NCBI GenBank assembly: GCA_036365455.1
Contig: JAWQUS010000011.1
Span: forward strand, 4,050,001-4,114,000
Source of the DNA: Macrosoma leucophasiata
Lineage: Eukaryota > Arthropoda > Insecta > Lepidoptera > Hedylidae
Direction: 5' to 3'
Length of the DNA: 64,000 bases
Positions within the stretch are counted from its first letter, which is position 1. Every line of letters starts with the position of its first letter. The notes under the pieces are model-generated. The model did not search any database. It worked only from the letters and a program-made list of their open reading frames with translations, and was not told the origin of the DNA. This document shows positions 46,591 to 57,600 of the stretch, piece after piece. Position numbers and translations under genes: made by a program.

Positions 46591-47833
46591 ACTTTCATTT
46601 TGAACATCTTAATCAAACACCCCGGGTTGCATACTCATATCGCCCATATGTATCTATAAATCGCGTGGTTGGAGTGCGGTGAACTGTCTAGTAGTGTGGA
46701 GTAGTGGAATCGGCTTTTGGCGAGTTTGTTATTTGTCTATTTACATTATCTAAAATCAGCTACAAAATGTACCTATGAGTGGCAACGCATTTCCAATCCA
46801 GCAAGTGTCTAGGTTATAGTAACCAGTCCGTCTATTATCTGTCAAGTTATTAACATAAAAATATGTATAAATATAACTTGCGAATAGGACACAGTAATAA
46901 GATGACCGCATACGAATATGGATTGTTAATTAAATTTTGAAAATAAAATACCTGTGTGATCTGACTTCCTAAGATCTTAACTGAATCATTTCTAGTATAA
47001 CTTTACATCAGCATTCCCCAAAGGGGTAGGCAGAGAGCCAAATGCATGCATTCAAACATACATGCAAACACCAATTCGACCCAAGCATCGAACTCCAGGG
47101 TCCAATTATTGCATCAGATATAATCTTGGAGTATTTAGCTAACAGGAGACAGCATTATCGTGAAAAACCAAGTCATAAGTACTAGAGCGTGGCGAGTAAA
47201 TTGTATAAAACTAGTTACATTCATTGTCGTGTGCGTTTATTACACTGTTTACTTCGGGCTCATTTTATTTAGCCTGGGTTGCACCAAGATATTTGTTAAA
47301 GTAACATTTTTCACATGCTTCTCTAACTTAAGGAAATTTTCTTAAGTTAGAGAAGGGGAAGGGATGTGAAATGTTACAATTACTGTAAGTCTTAGGAAAC
47401 GGCGTGCATGTATGAAGAGAATGGTGAAGGCAGACGAGGCAGGCGAGAGGTATGTCAACACCGGGATATCTGGCGCTCTACACTCTGCCTAGCCCGTTAG
47501 GGACCTGGCGTGAAGATACATATATACATACTTTAACTTTAACAAATATCTTGGTGCAGCCCAGGCTTAGTGTTTATCTCACGCCGCAAAAAAATACAGA
47601 CTTCTGCATTTCGAATGAATTCTTCGAGCGACTTTTATAGTTAAATACCCGGGGCCTATTTTTGAATGTGTAATGTCTGCCACCAGTTTAGATCGTGATA
47701 TACCACCGGGTCCTTATTTTGGTCATGTTCTTGTGCCGTTTGCTATAAGCAGTGGAACAGTGGAGATAAAAATGAACTGAACTTCAGTTAGTGTTTGTGT
47801 AGTGAAGTTGTGTATAAATTGCATTATAGATTA
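46591..47833. other. Intergenic gap between convergent genes
   Basis: No coding exon is visible. It contains the MITE with nested RTE tail (47271-47569) and a short family V-like scrap near 46775 (gagtggcaacgcattt). Confidence 0.55.
47271..47569. mobile_element. Palindromic MITE split by an RTE tail
   Basis: The MITE runs agcctgggttgcaccaagat to atcttggtgcagcccaggct. About 145 bases of RTE LINE 3' end (47387-47530: gcgtgcatgtatgaagagaa to gggacctggcgtgaagatac and a cata tail) sit inside it, so the MITE was there first. Confidence 0.82.
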
Positions 47834-48565
47834 TTTATTTAATCAACGGTTATTAACACACGCATGTATTTATTTAATCAACGGTTTATTTTCCTAGAAC
47901 TTACCGCAAATCCGGCCAGTTATCGATTCGAGACACATCCAATCCTCAATAATAATTTACTTACAAATACAACAATTACCCAAATAACTATAAAGAAAAG
48001 AAAAAATAAACTGAAACGTTTGAATCAGGCGGTATAAAAAACACCAGTGGTTACTGTGCATCAATATATGATATTTAATCTTCATGTACAAGCAAATTTA
48101 TTAATACACGTTTAATAATCCGTCACGTTCTGCGAGCGAATCGACATCCAAATCAATATCGTATTATGCCATAATATAGTGTAAAATATGTATATAAGAG
48201 GGGGAGATAAGGCAACGCAAAACACTCGATGGCGCGTCGGAATCACATTCCAAGCTACCTACGGCCGCCCTACATCCGCGTCTACATCGCCCGAGGCGGC
48301 GCTCTATAACAACTATAAATTTGTCTAACGTCGTCGCTTAACAAATAAAACTACATCCGGCTCCCGTCACGAGTTTCATTATAATGAATCGTTTAATGCT
48401 CACTTCAGTCGATCGTACAGTATAAGTAGTTCTTCTCGATAGGACATTTTCTCTATTATGTATATAGATAATCTGTATAATATAATTCTTTCTCACTAAT
48501 ATCTACACCGTTTCCATGGGTTACAATTTATATATAGTCGTGGTGGAGGTGGCGGCGGCGGCCGC
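47834..48565 (-). other. mask: Probable mask 3' UTR
   Basis: This follows the mask stop codon on the minus strand. The part at about 48230-48565 is unique, CpG-containing and not repeat-like. AATAAA signals on the minus strand are at 48097-48102 and 47834-47839. A short direct repeat (tttatttaatcaacggt) at about 47833 and 47869 surrounds the distal signal. Confidence 0.45.
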
Positions 48566-48601
48566 CTAGTGGCTCCACTTGCTCCATGTCTGTTGCGGGA
48601 C
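48566..48601 (-). CDS. mask: mask terminal exon
   Basis: Eleven codons and stop after acceptor tgcgcag: VPQQTWSKWSH. The QQTW run matches the QQIWPGTW region near the ANKHD1 C-terminus. The last coding exon is very short but phase and homology agree. Confidence 0.75.
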   Translation of the reverse strand, partial: VPQQTWSKWSH

Positions 48602-51600
48602 CTGCGCACACAACACTCGTCTCCAGTAAACATGTCTCATGGGAAAATATTTATTACAGTATCTAACAAGAAAAAAACGAAAAAAAAAAAACCTAATTTC
48701 ACGCCTGTAATCCCCGAAGGGGTAGGCAGAGGTAAATGAAGCATACATGCAAACCCCCACGATTCGCACGGGTGGCGAGGCGAGCCTGTTGACATCTCCG
48801 GGCACATTACCAAACTTACTGAGGTACTGCGAAATTTCCAGAAAATGGAAAAATCCCAATAGAACCAGAGATAAAGGACTTTACACCATTATCTCTGATA
48901 ACCCCCTACCCGGGAATCGAACCCAGGACCTCAGCGTAGTAGTAGTGGCCTGCTACCACTAGGCTACCGAGGCAGTTAAAGAAGCAAGAAATATTGCACA
49001 TGGACCTTAGGAGAGACTTCGGCTTATTTCGGGTCTGGGATATCTCTTTCGCACCTTATGTGACATTTGTTGACCATTTTAATTTGACCAATACCGGACT
49101 ATCAATGCTTATTTTATTATGTAGGCGGTGTGCAGCAGAGATAATGCTCAACGAAATCGACACTAGCCGATTGTCACTTTCATAGGCTCGATGTGCAATA
49201 TTTCACTGCACTGTACAACTTTTAGTAATGTTACAAAAATTCTCCAAGAGTTCCCCCAGCTGACCCCGTAAGGACTATTAAAGTTGAGACAGCCCCGCAC
49301 TATGGTGCGGAGTAAGGGTATGGGAGGAGGGGAGGGAAAGGTGCGAATCGCCATTGAGTAAATTGTCATCGCTCGATATTATTCTCTTGATTTTTGGCAA
49401 ATCAATTAGTTCAATTTCTACTGCACTAATTGCAAGTCTACGCTTTCATATGGCAGCACATGTAATCGCATATGCTTCCATAGGAAAGTCTAGAGATTTT
49501 TCGCTGGGCGGCCTAGCCCTAGGAATATTTAATGTGACGTTACCTGCTTGTCGGCGGCGTGCTGCGGGTGGTCCCAGTGGTCGGGCGGCAGGTAGTGCAG
49601 CGGCAGCGCGTGCATCAGGGACAGCGCGGCGGCCGTGGCGCCGGACCCCACGCCCACGCCCACGCCGTACGCGCCCTCGCCCACGCCCACGTTGCTCATG
49701 CCGCTTACGGTTTGCTGCGGATCGGGTGAAAGTTTGTTTAACTACTGTTGCACTAACAACAACACACGGTTAGGTAATGCTTCACGTTATTAAAATTGTC
49801 ACAAAATAGATTTGCAAGTTTGGAGATTCCTAGTTTTATCGATCCACACGAAGTCAAATGTTTTTTTTTATGTAATGTACGTGGCAGACAAGCATGCAGT
49901 TGACATTGATGTTAAGTGCTGACACAAAGAATTACCTAATATACGCCGCTAAATGGTAGTGTTTAGGACTATCGTGTTCCGGTCAGGTGGTAATGTACGG
50001 AACAGTAATTTCCGGAACTGAGGCATAACACCTTAGACCTCAGGAGTGGCAACGCATTTGAATTTTGACCTCTGGTCATTGTGTGATTGTCTACCTACAG
50101 GCTGCAGTCATCACTTTACATCAATGTGAACTGCATGCTTGTTTGCCACTTATATTACATAAAAAGACTTTCACAGATTTCTTTGTTAGAGAAGGATGTG
50201 AAATGTTACGAATAAATAAATGAAATTGGAGTGTCTGTTTGTAATATAAAAATAACCGCTTTTTACTAAGTGCATATATATGTATACACTATACATATAC
50301 CAAAACAACATTATTTCAATTTTGTCTGTTTGTCTTCTGTCTGTTTGTTGCCGCTAATCTCGGGAACGGCTGGACCGATTTTGACGGGACTTTCACTAGC
50401 AGATAGGTGATGTAATAAGGAGTAACTTGGACTACTTTTATCCATACATACATACATAGAAATAGAATTGAAGTGTCTCCGACTTTGACGGGACTTTCAC
50501 GGGACAATTTCATTTTCCCATACAAATAGTCCGTATCTATCAAAACCTTTGACACATTATTTCATTCTGAGGTAATACGAAGTTTACCGGGTAAGCTAGT
50601 AATAATATTATAGTCGTCAAGGCGGGCTGGGCGCGCTCACCTGGTATCTGTCGTGGTCGGGCACGTGGTGGTGGGGCGCGTGCGGGTGGCCCCAGTCGTC
50701 GGCGGCCGTCAGCTTCCAGGCGCGCTCGGTGCCGATGGGCCGCGGCTTGCGCTCCTCCTCCTCGCCCCAGCCGCCCACGCCCACCCCCACGCCCACGCCC
50801 ACGCCGCTCGACCCGGAGTTCACGCTCACGCCGCGCTCCAGGAGCGACTGAGAGCAAGTTTACATTTATAAACCACCAATTTATAAGTGACAACGTTGAT
50901 TTGACATTGTAACATAGGCCGCGTACATTCGTAAAAGCGAAAAGTGGAGCAAATCAATCGCGAATTAATGATAATGATAATTACGAATAAATATGTTAAC
51001 AGAACTCGGTTCCCGATACGGGGTGATGCAAGTAGTACGGCGGCACAGGAGTCGAAATAGCGCTCAACCTGTAAAGTGAGGACGGGTCTTGGTCCATTGT
51101 AAAGATATTCGAAAGTATGCATTCCCTTTATTTCTGTTATTCATCATGTATTTTTTTTTGTGTTCTTTGAAACTTGTTGACGTACTTATGACATTATTTG
51201 TATATTGTATGTTACACAGTTGTTACATTAAGAATGTAGACCCTACCGACTTTTAAATTTGTGATCCTTTATGCAAGGTTGCCTGGCAGAAATCGCTACC
51301 TGAGCGATAAGGCCACCTACTGTAATTTTACTGTCGTTTATTTATGTAAATTGTCTCTGTTTGGTGTACGATAAGAAATAAATTAATAAATAAATATGCA
51401 TGTATGGTGTAATCTCTGATACGACAGCTAACGAGCTATGACTATAGGAATTCCTTAGCTGAGCGGTAATAAAGTGTAATTTGGAGTACTTTTGAATGAC
51501 CGAACACTTGTTCGATGGTAGATCTGATAGGGGTGGTGACACATAACCGCTCTTCTATAAAAGCGAGTGAAGCAGGTCACCTGGTAAGGGTGATGCGGGT

Positions 51601-54600
51601 GGTGCGGATGGTGCGGGTGGTGCGGCGGCATCTTGGCGGGCGGCGCCTGGTACGACAGCAGCGAGCTCAGGCTGCCCGCGCTCGACCCCGCGAACAGTTG
51701 CTGCAACGTTAAACCGATCATATGATGCATATTGAAAGGCAAGTGAGATCCTGGAGTATAGGGACATTTTGGAGCCCCCACACTAGCGCCTTTAGTGGCG
51801 AATTTACACGCGATATATTAACGCATGTGCCTACTGAATAGTAACTCGTAGCCATGACCCACGATAGGTTTAGCGACGCTCATTTATCTGTACAGAAGCA
51901 TGACTAGCGTGCCCACTTCAATTTCACACACACCCTGCTTCTGGGCCATTATCGACGTCTCGTGCACACCATATAATGCCATATCCCCACCATTGCTTCG
52001 TCCATGCTAGTCCTTTTTTTTGTGTATTAATGGCATCGCTCTTACGCATATTGCCAGTGTCAAGTAAAACGATATTTTCGTATTCGTATAGAAAGCAGCG
52101 TAAAAGTTAGATTCAGTCAGTCAAGAACATTTACAATGAAATTTTGGAGGTTACCTGAAAGGCCGTGTTTTCGCACTGTTATTCTATTCCACTATACACG
52201 GGCACAAACCTATATTAAATAAAATGCCACCAAATCTATTTAATATAACTTGAAAATACACCAAGAAACTGAAATAAAATAAGAGCACCACACGCGTCCT
52301 TGTCCACAAAGTTCCCACCAAAACTCCATGCTAGTCCTTGTGGTTAGTTTGGGGCACGTACCTGCGCGCCGTGCTTGTTGTGGGGGTGCAGCAGCGGGTG
52401 CCGCTGGGCGAAGTCGGGGGCGCGCGGGTTGAGGCGCGACACGCCCTCCACGCCCACGCCCACGCCCACGTAGCCCAGCCCCAGCGAGCCGCCGCCCATG
52501 TTCACGCCGCTGGCGCTCGCCATCGACACTTGTTGCTGCAATATTAAATAGGAGCTTCTAGAAGGACCATGCTTGTAGCTGAATATTTTGCACTTACTTT
52601 GGATATGTTAGTTAAGTAATTGGGTAACATGTTCTTCGATAAGAACTAGTTTATGTACTTTACCTCCTACTAATTTATGTAGTGACAAAATTGTCTATAC
52701 TTCTTTAATAATATTATAAGGAGGTAAAGGTTGGCACTTTGATTTTGTTTATTTGTTTGAAGGGCTAATCTTCGGAAATACTGAACCCATCATGAAAATT
52801 CTTTCACAATCAGAAAGCTATGTTATTCAGGTAATGTAGGTACCGTTACATCCGCGCGAAGCCGGAGCGTGCCGCTAGTCTTATATCAATTTGATGTTTC
52901 TTATTTAAATTCTTTATGTTAAAATACTTTAAGCATTTATATGCACCACATACAAGTAAAAGCATTACACCTTTTTTAATATAATGGCATTGCTATTGCA
53001 CATATTGCCAGTGTCGAGTAAAACAATATTTCGTATTCGTAATTAGCAGCGTAAAATTCAGAGTCAGTCAGTCAATTTATCAGTCCGTCAGTCAGTCACA
53101 GTCAGTAATTCGAGTAAAGCGATGGCTAATTTACCAGAAGAACATTTACAATGAAGTTTTAGAGGCAACCCGAAAGGACGTGTTTTTGCACTATTATTCT
53201 ATTTCCTATACACGGGCACTGTAATAAGCCTATATCAAACAAAATGCCACTTTATTTAAATAACTCAAAATAACACCAAGAAAATGAAATAAAATAAGAG
53301 CACCACACACCTCTTTCAAGGTTCCCTCCCGCCAAACACTCCAAAGCATATCACTTGTATGTGGTGCGTACATCGACGCACCAATGTGCCCGAATGTGTT
53401 GTAGTCTCACACTAGGTAATATAATTTGTGTAATATTTTTATTTTTCGCAATAACACATGCGAGTGAACTTAAGAAAATAAAGAAAAATGGGAAAGAAAA
53501 ATTTGACTTCGTTTAGAAATTTAATCTGCGACCTCAGGATAACCAGTCCAGCCGCTTTACCACTAAGCTACCGAAGTTCGATTCCTACCCCCGATTTTTT
53601 CTTTATTTTCTAATTTATTTTGTTTTAAATTCGCGGGCAGCCTATCTGAAAAGCTGTTCACTAAAAAGTAACGAAAACATTAACTGGGCAGAAGAAATGT
53701 CTGCACTTCATATTTTTTTTAATGAGTGGATCTCTATCAATATTATATGGGAACATCTATCAACTTACCATCATGTTATGTCCATTCCTGGAGTTGTCTT
53801 GGTATATAGGTCCATTCCGAGATAATCCACTCATATCCATTGTGTTCACCGTGTTGCCTGAAAAAAGATCTTCACTTAGTACCGTTTTTAGCCGATCCGA
53901 ACGGTGAGATCACGATGGCTAAATCTCAATCTCTCTAATTGCGCGGCTGTTATGAGAGGAGGTAGAGTTTTACTGGTGGTAGAGCTCCAGTGACGGAGCT
54001 CGCGGGCGTAGGCACCACCGCATTACCTAATATACTTGCCGCTAAATGGTAGTGTTCAGCACTATCGTGTTCCGGTCAGGTGGTAATGTACGGCTCTGTA
54101 ATTTTCGACACAGAGGCATAACACCTTCGGCCTCAGGGGTGGTAACGTATCTGAATTTTGACCTTGGTCTCTATGTAAGTGTCTATAGGCTGCAGTCATC
54201 GCTTTACATCAATGTGAACTGCGTGCTTGTTTGCCACTTCCATTACATAAAAAAGGAGCCCCTCTACATAGGCATACAAGCTCACCCATGGCTGCGGCCT
54301 GCAGCTGGTGCTGCTGATGCGGCTGGTGGGTCTGGTGCGGCGGGTGCTGCTGGTGCTGGTGCTGCTGGTGGGGCGTGTGGGGCGCGTGGGCCGCGTGGGG
54401 CGGGTGCTGGTGCGGCGGGCCGATGGGCATGGGCTGGTGGTAGGGCGGCGGCGCGGGCGGCGGCGTGGAGCCGTGCGACGACGTCCGCGAGCACGGCGAG
54501 CAGCCCCCGCCGCCGCCGCCGCCGCGGTACCCGGGCGCCTTGTTCGCGTCCACCTGCACGACCGTTTACATATTATACAGTGATCATTGCGACTTCTGAT

Positions 54601-57600
54601 GCCCCGTTCGGGCTACACGAGGGAACGAGAGTGTGGACGGTGCGCTCGCGCCGATTGCGGAACGACAGCGAATTCCCTCACTTCGCTGTCGTTCCGCTTT
54701 GTCGGTTTACGGACGCGAGTAATCAACCAGTAGGCAACTGAAAAGTCGAGTGTGGATGGTTAGCCTGCACTCGACAAGATTCACGACGAGAACCTTCAGA
54801 AAACGCCCCGCGAGTCTGGATGGGACAGTAGACAAATATACTATAAGCCCCTTTGTACACGATCGCGACTGGGACTCGATTTGTACGCGATTTCGACGAG
54901 ACTTCGTGTATTCCATTGTACTCATACACGCGAGGCCAGATTCATAATAATCTACAATATTGACTTGAGCAACATACTACAATCATAGTATAGTATGTTA
55001 CTCAAGTCATGTGGGACTAGTATTCTACACTATAAGTCGAGAGCGCATCGCATCGACGCGTGTGGAAATAACTCAAATCGCGAGATTGTCGACGCGAATG
55101 CGACGGGGCTAAAATGTAACGCAAACTTCATTTTACTTCGAAATTATAGGCAAAAATAAATGCTCGCAATCATACAAATATCCACAATATTTCGGTTACG
55201 TTACATCAGTAGGCGGTGAATCTTATAACATTACCGAGCATGTTATCAAATTTTGAGAGCGGCACTAAAAGACTTCCGAAAAATTTATAAATTGACTGGC
55301 AGAGAATGCTACTTAGCATTAAGTCCGCCTGATATTACATTTTTGTGCTTGAAAGTATAAATAAATATCCAGGATTCCGTCGCGACGCGGGGCTCACCTG
55401 CGGCGGGAGCGGGTCGACGTTGTGGTGGTCGGGCGCGCCCCACATGCCGCCCCCCACGGACAGGTCCTTGAACAGCGAGTACTCCTGCGCGCCGCCGCCG
55501 CTGCTGCCCGCGCCCGCGTTGCCGCTGCCGCTGCACTGTGGGACCGATAATAATCACACGTTAGTCACTAATTATACAAAACAAAATGAGGAATATTGGT
55601 TGTCTGTAAAATCCGTTTACGGGCGAAAATTTTACGTGATATCGTCATAAGAAAACATTCCATAGGTCGCTGGTTCAAAATCCGGCTCGAAGGACCAAAA
55701 TATGTATGGTACATATATAAAGTTCTCTATCGCTCGCACGCTCGGCTCTAACGGAACGTGACACTATTTCAAGCGTGCAGCCGGCGTTCATCGATTTATA
55801 GGACGTTTTCAACGAATTGCTAGGTATGCTTTTTGATTCCTATTGATTGCCGACCCGAGAATCTCCCCTAATAGACAAATCTCAAATGAAATGAGAAAAA
55901 CAACACTCAACTCGTACTTGTGAACACCCAAACTCAACAGGAAAGTCTCGTGAAATAAGTTACGGTCAAAAAATCTTCCATACTGTTTTTATACGTGAAA
56001 TATCTTCACCTGAGGCGTAGTATTAATGTGTAGAGCCGAGGTGGCATTCACTGGGTTTTCCTCGTTGGCGCTCCACGAACTTGAATTGTCTGGGCTTAGC
56101 TGTAAAGAAAAGGACATCAAGTTGTAAATACGCGTCCTATTTGAATACTGATACTTCGAAATTATTCAGGAAAATATACCGTTTGTTTTTGAAACTATTA
56201 AGTAGGTACACGTAGGTAGGTATATATACATACATATAACATTTGAAAAAATCCAGTTGTTTTACCTTTTAGGAAAACTTATAAGAAGTTTATGGATTTA
56301 TCATCTGTTTTTTAATTTTGTTTATTTTCACTGTTATTGTGTAATATTTAATCCGTAGATGTAACGTTTGTTGTATTTCAGGCTATAGACTTTTTTCGTA
56401 CATCCATAATGCAGTTCATATTGTTCTGGCTCAAAAGTAATTCGCTTATAAAAAACGTGCCGTAATGAAAAGCGAGTAACCTGCAGCGTGTCAATATTCC
56501 TCTGCCTGTCCTCGTCCTTGTGCACGAGGAGCGCGGGGTGCGCGGGGTGCGCGGGCAGGCCGCCCAGGGGCAGGTTGGGGAGGGTGGCCATGGTCAGGTT
56601 GGGCAGGCTGGGTAGTGTGGGGAGGGAGGGCGCGGGGGGCGAGTCGCGCGCGCACTTGAGGGGGGAGGCGCAGCCGCCGCTCGCACTGCTGGAGCTGGTG
56701 GCCGGGCTGCTGGCCGCTGCCGGCTGGCGAAAGGAATATACAGATTACGTAACACATCACTGATGCAAAGTGTATTTTAACGAGAGGTTTTAACGAAACA
56801 AAAATGTATCTCTCACTACCATCACTGCAATAATTTAACTTCACGAGTCCTCGAAAGGCCAATACAAAAAGTTTTTTTTACGCTGCGCGTCATTTATTAA
56901 TTTCTGTCTTTCTCTGTGACTGTTGAAATCCTAAATGATAAATAAACATTTTTGACTTTGACTTTATGTTAACCAAACATAAAAAATCTTTTGTGGAACG
57001 AAAGCGATGCAGCCAGCACAGTAAAATAGTAGTGTGTGAGCACACAAATAAATGAAGTTCACGACGGACCGGTGTTTATAGAGTAACGCGACGGTAAACT
57101 CTACACTAACCGTAGCTGAACGCTTGTTGAGGCGTAGCGGCGAGCAAGGGGTGACGCACATAACGAGCGGAGATTTGTCGAGCAGTGGCGTGACTCTTGA
57201 ACGGCATGGGCGGTGGGCGAATCCGGTGGCGTGACGATGAGCTAAGAACGACACTCACGGCTGGCGAGCACTTGTTGAGCGGCGGCGTGGCAGTGAGCTA
57301 GGAACGACACTCACCGTTTGCGAAGCGGCGGCGTTAACGATGAGCTAGGGAAGACGAGACACTCAGCGCAAGCACTTGTCGGTCGAGCGGCGGCGTGGCA
57401 GCGAGTTAGAGGCGACACTCACCGCGGGCGGGCGCTTGTCGAGCGGCGGCGTGGGCGGCGCGGGCGGCGTGGCGGTGAGCTTGGCGGCGAAGGTGTGGGT
57501 GCGGCCGACGATGGCGCCGGTGTAGGAGAGGGCGGCCTTGAGCGCGCCCGACCCGCTGCTGCTCACGATGCCGGCGCTACTCGCTCGCTTCTCCGATGCT

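Noticed and set aside
54046..54741. A 231-codon plus-strand open frame, the longest in the window
   Set aside because: It runs through a family V repeat, the antisense of a GC-rich mask exon and a MITE. It has no domain and exists because the exon's opposite strand lacks stops.
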